Origin: Rhynochetos jubatus
Taxonomy: Eukaryota; Chordata; Aves; Eurypygiformes; Rhynochetidae
Direction of reading: 5' to 3'
DNA: 64,000 bases
Assembly (NCBI GenBank): GCA_027574665.1
Contig: CM050648.1
Coordinates: forward strand, 43,247,700-43,311,699
Each line of letters opens with the position of its first letter. Positions within the stretch are counted from its first letter, which is position 1. Below, in pieces: positions 1 through 13,857 of the stretch. Made by a program: the position numbers and the translations under genes. The notes beneath the pieces are model-generated. The model was given only the letters and a program-made list of their open reading frames with translations. It had not been told where the DNA came from and ran no database searches.

Positions 1-189
1 AGTATCATGACATATAGCAGCCTCGATACTATGAAAATGAGATCTTGTATGTCCATACTGAGGCTAATGTGCATTGAATTAATGAAAGTATACTATTAAT
101 AACTGTAAGATAAAGATTAATATCACAGAAATAACTTAGGTATCCAAGTGCTCTTAAATTTCTCATTTACATATCTATATTTACACGTT

Positions 190-251
190 ATTCATTGTGA
201 GGCTGGTGAGACACTGGAACAGACTGCCCAGAGAAGTTGTGGATGCTGCCT
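190..251 (+). repeat. CR1 LINE 3' part, left piece (split by an LTR)
   Basis: The string GGTGAGACACTGGAACAG followed by GCCCAGAGAAG is the hallmark upstream part of the avian CR1 3' region. The match stops at 251, where a solo LTR begins, and resumes at 591. Confidence 0.8.
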
Positions 252-590
252 TGTGGTTTAACTCCAGCTAGCAAAATACCACAAAGCCTCTCTCACAGAT
301 CCCCCTTACCCTCCTCTGCACTGAGCAATGACATACTATAGAATGAAATACTTCCTTGGACAGATTGGGTCAGCTGTCTGAACTGTGTGTCCCCTACACT
401 GCCTGTAGCCAGGCAGTGAAAACTGGGAATGCAGTTGCAGTATCAGAAGCGGAGAAAGACCTTGAATTCAGTGCAGGCATTCCCCAGTGCCAGCTAAGTA
501 CTTGTCAGTACTTCCCTTAGCATCCAGAAACACAGCTTCATAGCAGTTACGGTAAAGAGAGTTAACCCTTTCCTGACTGAACCCAGCACA
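252..590 (+). mobile_element. Solo LTR of an avian endogenous retrovirus inserted in CR1
   Basis: It starts TGTGGTTTAAC and ends CCCAGCACA, the TG...CA ends of a retroviral LTR. It is flanked by perfect 5-bp duplications, TGCCT at 247-251 and 591-595. A 5-bp duplication fits an ERVL-type integration (known for that class). Removing it restores a continuous CR1 sequence. The 3' part from about 340 resembles the LTR at 57129-57678. No coding region is present, so it is a solo LTR. Confidence 0.9.
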
Positions 591-746
591 TGCCTCCCTC
601 AAAGTGTTCAAGGCCAGGCTGGATGAGGCTTTGAGCAACCTGGTCCTAGTGGAGGGTGTCCCTGCCCATGGCAGGGGGGTTGGAACTGGATGGTCTTTAA
701 GGTCCCTTCCAACCCAAACCATTCTGTGATTCTGTGATATGCAAAA
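591..746 (+). repeat. CR1 LINE 3' end, right piece
   Basis: It continues the CR1 copy interrupted at 251. It has the diagnostic GTTCAAGGCCAGGCTGGATG, then GTCCCTGCCCATGGCAGG and the terminal ATTCTGTGATTCTGTGAT octamer-like repeats. CR1 elements are non-LTR retrotransposons that lack a poly-A tail and end in such short repeats (known). Confidence 0.93.
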
Positions 747-3700
747 CTGTCATGATTTTAAAAATTTGAGATGTTGCCTGATCATATGAGTTCCTATTTC
801 TCACAGATGCTTGTTTCTTGGACTCCCAGGTTTCAGTTTCAGCTTCTGAATAGGCCCAGGGCTACCTAAATGTTTGAATCCTCAGTGTCTGTTTTGTCCC
901 CATGAATTGATGGGATATACTAACAAAGTGCTTCAAAATATGTATTTCCTTAAGGTCTTGATTCAAGAGGGATGTCTAAATCATTCATTTGGTCATCCAA
1001 AAAGTAATGATCTTTTTTTGAAAGAGAAAGCAATATTGTTACCTTTCTTCAGTAAAATGCTGCATTACAGCGTAAAACCTCCATACAATGTGAGACCTGA
1101 CTTTAAGACCTCCTCTCTTTCAGGAGATGCAAACGTACAACACCAGGGTAAGTGCTATAACCAATGGGCTGTACATTACTTGGGCTATACATCATTCTGT
1201 GAGATTAAATGGGTGTCAGTCCCTACCAGTGAAGTAGTCTTGTTTTCCTGGAATACTTAAAGCCCTAGTGAGAGGAGGGACATGATTTCACAGGCTGGTT
1301 ATAAGAGGTTTCTTCTGTAAGGGGAAATGGATGTCCTTGTCTCTCTTCCAGTGACATTTTTAGGACCTTTCCACCTCCAATCTCTGTACAAGGCTGTGAA
1401 GCTCTGTATGGAGAAGCTGTAAGAAACTAAAGTTACCCTAAATAAGGCTATTCCCTTTGGCACAAGGGAGCATGGTTATGTTGATAAGCAGTGAAAAACA
1501 TCGGACAAGAAGAAAGGTACATTTGAAATTTTACAAGCAACATGGAGAATTGGATGTTGCATCTCCTAGTGATGGGATGAGGGGAAAACTCTTATCACTG
1601 GGCTGCCAGATCAGAGGTGACAGAGTGCTACAGTATTCTTTGGAAGAAAGTATCTGGCCCTATGTTGATTTTGAAAAATATTAATTGTGTAGCTAACATT
1701 AGCAAAGATTATTGAGCTATAAATTGGGAGCTACCTGTGGACTACAGTAAGCATTCCCTTCTCCTCCAGGTTTTATGCTGGTGTCTCCCTCCCATCTGCT
1801 GTGTATTGACTGATCTGACTGTGAACGCATAGGGAGCCCCAGTGCATAAGTGCATTTCCTGTAGGATGAGATATGAAAGACCAACTGTAGCGATAATGAG
1901 CAAAAAGTCCCTTAAGGTTCCTCTTCAAATTCATGAGATTGTGATGGATGAAGTTAATAATCTCACTGAGGCAAATTTATCACAGGATCAGGTTATTGGT
2001 ATATGACAAGGACACAGGGTTTGCTCATATTCTTTAATGTTGTGGTAGTGTTGAGGTATCTCTGTTTATTTACCTCTAACTTTGCCTGGCTTTCATAAAC
2101 CATACTTATGAAAACATGAATATGTGATCTAAGCCACAAAAAGTCAAACTTTATTTTACTATCTGACAGTTAAGCCTGCAAAAACTTGAGTCTGGAAACA
2201 TTAAGCTCACTCATCCTTCAATGCATTTAGTCCAATTTTCCTGTCAAACTGAAAAAATTGTTTTCCTTGGAGAGTCAAATATCCTTCCCCCCACTCCCCT
2301 TGAATTTTGTTTAAAAAAATTAAGTCAAGATTCTGTTCCCCTTCGGTGATTTTGGGGAAAATGCATTAATGCCAATTAAACTGTAATTTTAACTTACAGC
2401 TGTCTTTCAATGTCACAGAAATAGGTAATATAGAAAACACTCCATGGAGTTTAGTTGTCTTTAAATTCTGAATTGTGCATAGAACCTGTTTATTTTACTC
2501 TTCATAGCTTGTCTACATCACATTTAGTTAAAAAGGAGCTAAATGTGAATTGCATCAATCTTTGTTTTCTCCAAGCCCTTTGCAAACAAAATTATGCAAT
2601 GCTTCACAGTATCACTAGAGAGACTTTCAGGACAATTTTAATCTTGATTTTAGCCTTATGTTCTGGCTTATAAACAGCTTTTCTAATCTCCCAAAATGCA
2701 AAAGATATATATATGTATGTAAATGTCACATTTAGCAACAGATTGTGCACATTGGCTGAGCCAGGCACATATTTAACATTTATCTATTGGCTTGGATCCA
2801 AGAACTCACTTAGATTACTCATGTGCTTATGACTGGAAAAGTGTTTAGTCGACTGGGGCCTAGAAAGGGAAGGTTTTTTCTGTTCCCAGTCGTAAACTTT
2901 CAATGCTTGCGTCGTTTTTAGAGCTCTGAACGTAGTGTCATGGAATACAATTTACCTTGTAATTCCTTTCTTTTTTTTTTTTTTTTTTAATGGAGTAAGA
3001 CAGAAAGAGGGGTAAATAACCAACATGATCCAGAGAAATAAGATCAAGATGAATTAGTTACGAAAAATGTATTTCAGCTCATTAGGAGACATTTTTGACA
3101 GTTTGGAGAAAAAAAATTAAAAAAAAAAGGCAAAGGTTCTGGTCAGTTTCTTCCAACGTCCCTATATAAGACTCATTTAATGCAACACGAAGAACTGCAG
3201 AGTAGCATGTTTTGAATCTTCCAATTTATTCCATCTTTCTATATGCAGCCATTAGAAAGCTTTGAGTTGCAAGAGGATTTCTGAAGAAGTAGTTGCTCAG
3301 CATGTGTTAAGTGTATTTTAATCTTTAACAAGTAAAATAAATCCCAGGAACAATTAGCCAAGTCCCCTACCTCCTCTTTCTCTTCTTCTACAGCTTGCTT
3401 TCTTTATACACACAGAGCTATTTTCACCTTTTTTCTCCAAATTTATCACACAAATTAGGCATATTTTGATCTTGAAAACGGATGGGAGAATATATAAAGG
3501 CTGGAGCTAACAATGTACCTTGTTAAATGAAAGCCCTTGTCGTATATTTCTCTTTTTACTATCTTGTCTCCTTTTTCTGCATTGACACTTTTCGGGTGGC
3601 TAAGTTTTGAGGCAGAAGCATCCATGCCCAATGTCTTCTCAGACAGCTACCAGACTTGAAATGATACCCAACCAGCTTTGCTTACAAACAGGAGTAAATT

Positions 3701-6700
3701 CCAAGTACTATGTCAATGTGTGAGATCAAGATGCAAAACTATAGTAATGGCATGATGTGAATCTTCTGTTGGCAGCTTAGATGAGTTCAAACACATAGGA
3801 ACAAATGAAAGTCATTGACGGGCATCTTGCACTAACTGTTCTCAGCTGAAAAGGATCAGTTTGCTGATGGACTTTTCCTCAGGGTGACTTTGGCTTGGAA
3901 AGGCTGACGATCAGCTGAGATCCTTTCTGCAGAGGGCTCCTTCTCCCTCAGGGTGAAAGTGTCACAGTAACAGGGTTTGCCATTTTGTGTCATTTCTCTT
4001 TTTTCGGTGAAAGTATATATGGATAAAATGTATAATTCCTCCCCATTTCTGTAGCCACACTGATGGTTTCCATAGCAACTTGCCTAGAGTTTTGAAAGAA
4101 GCACACTGCCTGCAGGAGGGAGAATTGGAAAGGTGATGGGGCTCGTTAACATGAACGTGGCTGCAGTGTTAGCAGGAATCTCAACATGTAGTTTTTTTAA
4201 AACTGTATACATACTCCATTTTAATTTTTTACTGTCATAGTCATCTCTGTTACCTGAAATGCAGTGCATGAAATACTCCTTTTTGTACTTAGGCTTTTAA
4301 TTGTCCCCTTTTCCCTCTAGTCTGCAGTGCATTAAGACTTCTCACCCCCTTTCATTGTTGCTCAGATTCAAGGGGATGCCACATCACCAGCATCAGGTCT
4401 CTGAGTATCCTGGTGCCCCTTCCTGAATGATCTCTGAGGACTCTGGAGAGGTGGCACTCCAGCCATCAGGATTCCAAATGATTTAAGAAACCACTGACAC
4501 CAATGCACCAACATGTGGGAGTTTGTCTGTACTTAATGACAATTATCTCCTTTGTCAAAAAAGTCAGGTGAAGAGAAGAGTGGATGAAGAAAAGAGGGAA
4601 GGTGCAAGGTACCCTGGAGTGCAAACCCAGAGGGCAAGGTTTGAGAAGTACTGTGAGCATACACAACTGAGATAGCAGGCATTGTTTCCTAGAGAAGGGT
4701 ATGATTTTAATTATTCTGTCCAACTTCATATATACTGATTAGTCATGGAAGGAGAAAATATGTTTTAAAGGCAGGAATTCAAAAACATTGCCCCTTAAGG
4801 AAGAGGAGACAACACTGCTAGGAGTAACCAGGTAACTTACACCTCCACTGTAGACTCTACCCTTCTTTAGGAAAAAGAACCAATTCCAAACAGTGATCAC
4901 TTGGCATTTCTGGTACATGAATATTTCCTCTTTGTATCAATTTGAGTTATGAGGGCTTTTTCTTCCCTTCTACTCATACTAGCTGAGTTGCAGTGCTGTC
5001 CTTTTTGAACTTAAACCTGATGGACTTTGTTTCTAGATTTTAAGTGAAAACTCCACAGTTTCCTATAAGTGAAACTGAAGCTTTCAAAAAGGGTAGATTT
5101 TCTAACTGAGAAAATCAAACTAGAAAATAGGAAAGAGAAAATCCTCCCTGGAGGTAACTGAGAAACGTCAAGTTCCTTTTTGTCATGAAGTAGGACTTAC
5201 TGATCATCATGAGATTACAAATGACCTAGTACTTTAAAAAAAAAAAAAAAAAAAGAAATTAAGAGCTTTGGAATGTTATATTTGTAGCTTGCAGAACAGG
5301 ATTTGCACAACACAATGAAAAAGTTGAAAATACCCTTCCGAGTGGAGAGAGTGACTGTGAATTTGTTAATTTGCCTTGTTTTCAAGACTGATATTTCAGG
5401 GTGGGCAATATAATGTAGCCTTTGGTGAGGTGAGAAGCTGTGCGTAGAGACTAGTTATTGTATCTCGGTCTCAAAACTCATAACTGGTGCTGACTGTGCT
5501 ACAAGGGAAAGCTTAATATCAGCTGTGGTCTCCACAGTGCAATAAAAGGAATTGTAGGATATGTGTTCATAGCTAAGGGTATGGTTTGAATGTGATATGC
5601 CATGATCCTTTAAAAATACTGCTGTACTTTTAAAACTACCATGAGTTTACACTATTAAGGAACAAAGAATAGTTGTATTGGTTGTAAGGAACAAAGAATA
5701 GAACAAAGAAAATGGCATTCATTAACTGTTCAGCACTTAAATTGTTTCACAAATTTGTTCTTAGAACCTGAATATGATATACCTGCGTGGAGAGATTATT
5801 TTACACTAAATGGTATTTGAGATGTTGCAAAGGACTCAGGTAGGGTCGTGAAGTGAAGGCTCTAAAAGGTACCACAGCAGCTCAAAAGAAGATATTTTTT
5901 TAATTTTTAACTCTATTTTGATATTAAAATTGTATTGTGAAAATCCACCCTAAATTCTAGAAGGTCAGACTTTGCTGTAAGAAGGCAAATAATTGTGGAG
6001 GTAGTAGGGATGTTTTGCTTCCGAGGAAGTAAGATCTTATAAAAAACAAAATGGAAGGAGTAAAATCACCTAGCAGTATTTCAGATAAGGAATTACTTAT
6101 AAATCCATCTAATTCAAATTAATGGAGTGAATACGGAGACTTGTGTTATAAAGATTTAAAAAGATAGTAGAAATTTATTTGAAACCTACATGCTTACAAA
6201 TAGATGTTGTAGAAACACTCAGAAGATATATCAACTAACATTGTTCCCATTTCCTGATCTTCTGGTTACTCATCTTCATCCATGGTGAGACAGATTTTGA
6301 ATCCAATTGCTGAAGTCAGTTCATGAATATTTCAGATCAAGCCAAATATAGTTGTCTTTCAAAGCAAATAATCTTTGTTTTTTCTTTTTAGGTTTTGACC
6401 TTGTGAGCTTTGAATGTTGTGGTTTTGATTCACAGCAGGAAAATTGCCACTCAGTGAGTTAGAAGTCTGCATGGGAACCAGAACAGTGCTGGTGGCCTAG
6501 AAGAGATCTGTCTTGGGACAACAAATCTCGATAACTGACCCCGAAGTACTGTCCCTGTCAGAAAATTTTCGGAGGTGTAATTAATTCTTTTAGCCTCACA
6601 CTTAAAGAAACATCACTTTATCGAGCTGTTTTGTTTCATAATGAAACTTGCTCAGTTTCACCGGAATGAGACATACAAACCTTTTCCCAGAGAGGATGTT

Positions 6701-8440
6701 TTTTTCATTAATGCAATCAAGACTGATAAAGCCTCCTTTGAAGTGTCAACATCCATAACGCATGAAAAGTCTCACTTCCTTATCTTAATTCTATTGATAC
6801 CTGTTCCCTTTCTATTCCTGTAACAAACAGGTGAAAAATATTACAATTTTATAAACTTCTGTCCAGCTGGTAGGGTCTCTCACAAATGCTGTTGGAAGAA
6901 ACTCTAGTATTCTGGATAGTGATCTCACCCAACTGCTGCCTGCAGTCCATGGCCAGAGATGGTTCTGTGTTATTGCGCAAGGAAGAAGAGTTTCAGGCAA
7001 AATGCTGTGCAGAACTAGAGGAACCCTTCAGACTACCACTTCTGGTTTTGCTTCTTCTGAGGGACACCACTTTTCTTCATCTATGTTTTAGGGAGTCTGT
7101 GCCTGTTGTTTTGGGCAAACTTCTTGTGACTAGAAATTAGTGGGACAGGTGGAACTATGCCACTTGAAGATGGGAATGAAACTCCCAGTAACATGCAGAG
7201 ACATGGACTTGTTTTATAAATTTTTATCCCAGTGACACTTTACATATTCTGCACAGCCATAAGGCTTTTTTTTTCCCTGAATTCTCCTCACCACTGTATC
7301 AATATGAAGGTCTTCATGTGTACAGAAGTGGAGAAACCAATGAAAAATGAGGCTGATGGTGAGACAGTAATTCTTATGCCTTTACAGAAACTTTTTGGAA
7401 ATAAATGAAGTGCTGAAGATTGACAGACTCACAGGATACATGCCCAACTGTGACCGAAGGGGACAGCAGCACCCTGCTGCCAGGACTTGGGTAAAACTTC
7501 TCAGCATGCAGTAGTGTGAATTGCAAACCCCACTTTCTTTCCTAATTCCACAAATAGAGTTGTGATTCCAGACACTACCCTTGCTAAGTGTCATCATTTG
7601 TCTAAAAGCTCCCTTTGGTGCCTTTGTTCTTGGTTGATGAAATTTGTTGCCTGACAAAGAACAGGCTGCTAATTTGTTTTCAAAGATATTTTTTTAACTC
7701 TTGGCATAGAAACTCATTCAAAATGGAGTGATGCCCGTAGGGAAGTAGAGACAAACATATGCCTGGGATCTAAATACCTGAGAGCATTTGTGTGTGGAAG
7801 TGGGAGGAACAGAAGTGTCACTGTACTACAGAAAAATTCCAAAATGACATTCACATTTGTTCCTTCTGGGCACCAAGGCTCCAGCAGTCTCTTAATCACC
7901 TCCAATGGCTCTAGCCAGTGCACCATCCTTGTGCCAGAGCAGAGCATCCTCCTCTGCTGCATGAGGGATCCTGCTTTCTCCTGGCCCTGGCACAACACTA
8001 CCAGCATGCTCATGGGACCCCACTCATGTGTTTATTCAGCTCTCTCCCACCCTCTGTGTTTCTGGGCTCCATCTCTCAGTGCTTCTTGTTATTTCTTTGG
8101 CAGTGCAATCCCCACTCAGTAGCGTTATTTCTGGTACAGTGGTAAAGAATTGGGTTCTCTGTGGGTTAGAGACATTCATGACAACGCTGCACCGTGGGCT
8201 GCTTCATTTATTGTCTTGGTAGTTCTTCTGTAATTAATGAGGTGAGACTATCTGAGATTGCACTTCACACGATCTCGATTCCCATTAGTGCTGAACATTA
8301 GAGAGATGAAGCAGCACCCTATATGAGTTTTCCTGTGCTTACACCGTAACTTCTGCATCATTATAGATTTTTATTAGAACTAAGTCCAGCAACAGAAATA
8401 AGTATTGTCTTTTGGATGAATTAATCCTTATGGAAATGAC
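747..8440. other. Intergenic DNA, no gene recognised
   Basis: AT-rich single-copy-looking sequence. It holds a T18 run (2971-2988), an A19 run (5236-5254) and a small direct repeat of a 16-base unit at 5657-5672 and 5686-5701. Short open frames such as 874-1260 (plus, 128 codons) show no recognisable domain, start context or splice structure, and I treat them as chance. Confidence 0.7.
5657..5710 (+). repeat. Short direct repeat (AAGGAACAAAGAATAG)
   Basis: The 16-base unit occurs at 5657-5672 and again at 5686-5701, followed by a partial third copy (AACAAAGAA). It looks like local replication slippage. Confidence 0.8.
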
Positions 8441-8478
8441 CTTTTTCATGCAGAATTCTTTGATCCTGCATGAAAAAG
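8441..8478. repeat. Perfect inverted repeat, 13-bp arms with 12-base loop
   Basis: CTTTTTCATGCAG at 8441-8453 is exactly complementary to CTGCATGAAAAAG at 8466-8478. The arms can form a hairpin in either strand's RNA. No flanking transposon ends or gene is evident, and the function is unknown. Confidence 0.9.
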
Positions 8479-11400
8479 CCTCATAAAAAATAAATATGTG
8501 TATTTTATAGGCAGAAGTAGCCCTCTAGCTTATAGTAGTGTCAAGAAGCAGGACTTTGAAGAGCAATCAGGTCTGTGGAAGGAAGAAACACCTGAATAAA
8601 TCTGAAGCGTGGAACAACAGTGACAGTGAAATAGAAGATATCACTTGATGAGAGCTCATAGACCACTGTGTGTGAAGTTCAGTTGCTAAAAAGTTACAAA
8701 TCAATGTAATAGATATGAAAAATTGATTTTTGAAATACTGGCAAAAGTCCCACCGAAGTTAATGCCATTTCCATTTAAAATAAAGGCATTATTTTGCAGG
8801 TCTGGTTTGTGTGTTTGGATAATTTCAATAGTTATTGTGGGACTATTGATTGGACTACAGGACTATTCTATAGGCCTGCATAACTGTGGGATGATATACC
8901 TGGATGAAACTAAATATACACCAAGCCTGTATCCTACAAAACATTACGAACTATTAAAACATCAATGGTATTTACTTTGAATGAGGCATCAGTGGTTCTT
9001 TCCTAAAGAAAATCTGTTTCCAGCACCCAGCTGTTTGTATAAAATGCTGTCTCTTAGGAAAATAGTTCCCCTTGAAGGTGAACATCCTGACACAAATGGT
9101 GAGTAATCTTCTTGTAACAGCCATAATGTGACCTGAAATGCCTTTCTGACAGTGCGAAGACTATTTTTCGTACTTAGGGTGTTTGAACAGCAGATGACTC
9201 CTTGGCTTTTACTTCAGGAAATTACAGTCAAAGGCCTTTCCACCTTCAGCTTAGCTAAAGCAGGTTGCCAGAATCCGGCCAGATCACTGGATTTTCAGTC
9301 AGGCATAGTTTCCTCCTGAGGAGCTAGTTGACAGAGGATGGCAAAAACAAACTCAAAATTGGGACACACCTCCATAAAAGCAAGTTACCAGTCCTTTTTA
9401 TTTATTTATTCCCACCTTGTCAACCCTAAACAATAGTTCTCCTTTGAAATATACTTCACAATAGTTATAGTTTTACAACATATGCTGCATTAGATTTTTG
9501 GCATGCATATCTCCATTCTCACCTCATTGATTTTTGAGTAGCTATCTCTTGTAACAGGGGTAATAAAAATCACCTGTTAGATCACAGTCTCAGAATATGC
9601 TTTGTTTGTGTTATTCGTCTCATTTAACATATTTAGAAAGTGTCTGATCCGTGTAGGAGGAAAAAAATGAATACAATGTTCGACTAGGATTTCCCTGGGA
9701 AATGGAAAGGTGTGTGAGATTTGCTTTCAGATTACAATCTTATTCTGTCTTTAGGGAGTTCAGCTGTTCTTTGCAGAAAGATATTACGGTGTTCATAGTA
9801 GCACCACAGTAGTGTGTCCTGCTTTTGTGCTGATGTTGCTTTGGAGACGAAAGCAATAACGTATGTATATGCACAATATCAATACCTGCCCCACTTTTAT
9901 GGTAATTTATATATGTTGTAACTAGTTAATTTTGGACACAGCGACCTCAGTAGGCTGTTAGATATATATATACTGTTGTTGTGAAAAGAGTAAACCATAC
10001 AATTGTACTGTAAGACAAAGCCATGTTCTTGCAGAGGATCACAAAATATTTGTGATACCCAGCATCAGCTGACAAGTGACAGTGCTTCAGGGAGTTTAGT
10101 GAAGTAACTCTTTTTCAAAGCATATGTTCCCCTTGATTATAGCCTGACTTCTGAACAGACCTGGCTTATGTTACTACGTTCATGAGACACCTGCAAAGCA
10201 GACCAAATACTGTGATCACCCTTGCACATCCTTTCCCACAGAGAAATTAATCTGGCCCTGCAGTGTTTCGTTGTTGTACCTGTTAGTGCTTCAACCTTGT
10301 TGCTCAGACCCATTGCCGCCTGTCATGCTTATGTTAGTGATGATGTATTGTCAAACAGTCAAATCCGTAAGGTGTGACATGCTCTGTGGCTCTTTTATCT
10401 CTGTTACCGTGTAGGAAAATAGTAAGAAGAAATAAAATTGCTTTTAAAAAGTCCTTGGTAGAGGCAGTTGGAAATACTTTGTCAAAATAATTTCCTAAGG
10501 AGTGCAGATGTGTTAAGATTGGGTTTCTTCACTCAGACATGTGCCCTGCAGTGAGAGCAAGGGAGCTCTTGGGTCCACATTAAGCTCTGGTTAGACTGGG
10601 AAAGATCCATTTTTATGCCAGGACATTGGTAGTTTTGTGTTAGATAAGCATGGCCCTTGGCAGAGAGGATGGTCAGGCAGGCTTTTTGTAAGCACATCGT
10701 TACGGAAGCTCGTCTCTGCTTTAAACTGGCATAGAGGTCGGATTAGGCAGCCTTTGAACAGATAAATGAATGAGACTGGAGGGGGTATCCCAAACTCACA
10801 TCTCTTTCATCGCACTTGGACTTTTTAAACAAAGCATTATTTATTCACCCAAAGGCACAAAGAAAACATGAAAGGAAAAAACCAAGTACCCCTATTTTGG
10901 GTTTCCTCCTTGCTTTCTGCCTATGCTTGTTACCCTTCCTAAGCAAATTCTGGCCTGTTTCTCCCCAAGCAAATTCCGGCCTATTTCTCCTCATTCCTCT
11001 GAAGACCTTTATTTTTTTCTTCTGATCTTAAGATTAGTACTGGAAAGAGCACTTTCTTTACTCTGGCTGTGCTGAAGGAACTGCTTCCAGATAAATGTTG
11101 CCAAGGTTTGCACTTGGATTTCAAAGTCCTGTGGGTTTTTTTCCAAACTACATTCAATTTTAAAGGATAGATTTTACTGAATAGGGTTGATTTAATTTTC
11201 ATAGGACCGAGGCATTCTACAAAGCCTTCATACACTTACTTTGTTTAAAATATTATTATGTAAGAAGTTTTCTGATTTCTTGGCTATTTTTTTCTCAACT
11301 GAAAGCTTTTATGAGCTGTGTAGATCTTTACTGATTTCCCAAGTGATTTTCTAAATCGTGGAGGGTTTCTTTTTGTTTTAAATCACTCCATATACTTATT

Positions 11401-13258
11401 GATAAATATAAAAAGTGCCTATAAACAGTTCCTGGAAAATTATTCCCTTGTAAAACAAATAGCAGAACTCTAGAAAAATCCCCACTTTGGAAAACCTGCT
11501 AACTTGTTATGAAACAGAAGAATAAATCATCTTAGATGAAACAGTATTTAAAATAAGAGGGAAGAGAATGAAAAGCTTACCCCCTATTAAAAAGGTCTAT
11601 AACTGTATTTCTAGCACTTTGTAATTACACAGGGCATAAATTTCTCAAGCTTCTGCAATTACTTCTAGTTTTTGCAAGCAGAGTTCTAAATATATAAAAG
11701 ATTCATTCTTATATGTAGATTCTGCTTAGCATATTATAGCTACAGTTTTGCATATATAACATGCAATACAAAGACAAAACCTGACAGTCAGAATTTTTAT
11801 TTATGAAAAATGGTAACTGCAGCATAATAGTAAAATACTTTCAGTTAGGAAGTGAATAATGAAAAAATGGAGTACAAACTCTGCAATTTGACTTTGGAAC
11901 TATTTAATTAACTGTAGTATAAACAGTGTTGGAAGCACAGTTGCTGGACACATTCATTGCAATATAGCTGGTAGGAATGTGGTTGGAAATGTTATATGAT
12001 ATCTGGATGATTTTCATTATTTTAATAAATTATTTAAGTTGGCTGATTCCTTGTACAGGTTAATGTTAGAATGTTTAATGTTTAGCCATGTTCTGTTGTT
12101 CATAGATAATTTTTTCTCTGCAATTTTGGAAAAAAAAAAAAAGATGTGGTTAAGTCCATAATTTCCTCATATAATATTATAAATTGTTTCATTTATTTAA
12201 GTGATTAGTAGTGATTTTTTAAGGCCAAAGAAAGTGAGAATTGGTAACATATTTATACTAGTAGTAAATTATATAGCAACACTTCCCATTTTATTAAGCA
12301 GATGTCTTTACCAACACTTAATCATTCACGCTGTTGCTAAAGGTAACATAATGTGCATCTTCAGCCACATATATTTGTAGATAAAGCATCTGGTAATTTT
12401 ATCACTGCATGTTAGGAAGGCTTATAAACCTTGTCTGAGAACTGCTTTGGGTCCCTTAAACTGTGTGCAGCATCCCCAGCCTGGGAGCATCTGAGAACCA
12501 TTCTTCTCCCCATTCCTGTTAACTTCAGCAAACTTTGGGTCAGATTCTCTTTTATCAGTTTGTTGCAAGATGTTTTTCTGAGTACAGACATATTTTAACA
12601 GTGAAGGAAGGTGAAATTCTTCATTTCTGCCATATTTTCTTTTTCTATCCTTGAAAAAATTAGCATTTCTGCTGCCTTGCTTTGCTTTTCTTCATGGCCC
12701 CTGACATATGCTTCCAAGTAGGTAGATGACAATTCCTAAAAGCTTTTGCAGCACATCAGAAATGACAAATTAACCTTGCAGAATTGGTGGGAGGCATTGT
12801 TGTGCAGATAGTGTTGAGTCTCCTAAAAGCAGACAAGGGAGGAACAGAAGAAGCTGACATTACCGTAAAGAACATATTGCTTTCCTTGATCCCGTTTTAG
12901 TGGCAACATAAACTTCATTGAGGCAGTTCAGAAGAAAAGAGGATGTTGAAGGGAATGCACAGTGAAGTCTGGCTGACTGATGTGGACATGATAAAGACCT
13001 GGAAAAGGTAGAAGAAATTAGTTTTGCAGAGCATCTGTGAGCTTGTAAAGAGCGACTGATGGTGTATGGCTGATGGGGCAGAGATAAAAACACAAGGAAA
13101 AGAAGGTTTTGACCTAACACCCTGAGTGAACAATGTCTGGACCTGAGAGACAGCACTAGAACACGGACTGCCTCCCTAGCAGTATGTGAAATCTACCTAA
13201 ACTGTAGTGTTGCTTAATTGTAGAACGTGTAGGGTTAATTGCTAATTTGCAGCAGATT
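8479..13258. other. Intergenic DNA, no gene recognised
   Basis: AT-rich sequence with an A13 run near 12130. No exon with homology that I recognise and no repeat family that I can name. Small open frames (for example minus 11235-10981 and minus 13156-12860) lack any supporting feature. Confidence 0.7.
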
Positions 13259-13857
13259 GTTGTAGTTTAACCCCAGCCATCAACTAAGCACTCCGCAGCC
13301 CCTTGCTCACTCCCCCCAGGATGGGATGGGGAGAGAATCTGAAGAGTAAAAGTGAGAAAATTTGTAGGTTGAGATAAAGACAGTTTAATAGGGAAAGCAA
13401 AAGCCACACACACAAACAAAGGAAAACAAGGAATTCATTCACCACTTCTCATTGGCAGGCAGGTGTTCAGCCATCTCCAGTAGAGCAGGGCTCCATCACA
13501 TGTAATGGTTACTTGGGAAGACAAACACCATCTCTCCAAACAATTACCCCCTTCCTCCTTCTTCCCCCAGCTTCATATGTTGAGCATGACATCATATGGT
13601 CTGGAATATCTCTTTGGTCAGTTGGGGTCAGCTGTCCCAGCTGTGTCCTCTCCCAGCTTCCAGCTTATTGTGCACACCGCCAGTCTACTCACTGGTGGGG
13701 TGGTGTGTGGAGCAGAAAAGGCCTTGACTCTGTGTAAGCACTGCTCAGCAGTAATGAAAACATCTCTGTGTTATCAACACTGCTTTCAGCACAAATCCAA
13801 AACAGCCCCATACTAGATACTGTGAGGAAAATTAACTCTACTGAGCCAAAACCATCA
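13259..13857 (+). mobile_element. Solo LTR, avian ERV 'TGTGGTTTAACCCC' family, plus orientation
   Basis: It begins TGTTGTAGTTTAACCCCAG and ends near AAAACCATCA, a mutated form of the usual ACCAGCACA end. It includes the family's GAGATAAAGACAGTTTAATAG segment. It is very similar to the LTR at 18156-18760, which is inverted. I could not fix a clean target duplication. The open frames inside it (from 13505 and 13513) are part of the LTR, not genes. Confidence 0.88.

Noticed and set aside
874..1260. 128-codon plus-strand open frame
   Set aside because: No recognisable family and no exon boundaries; probably chance.
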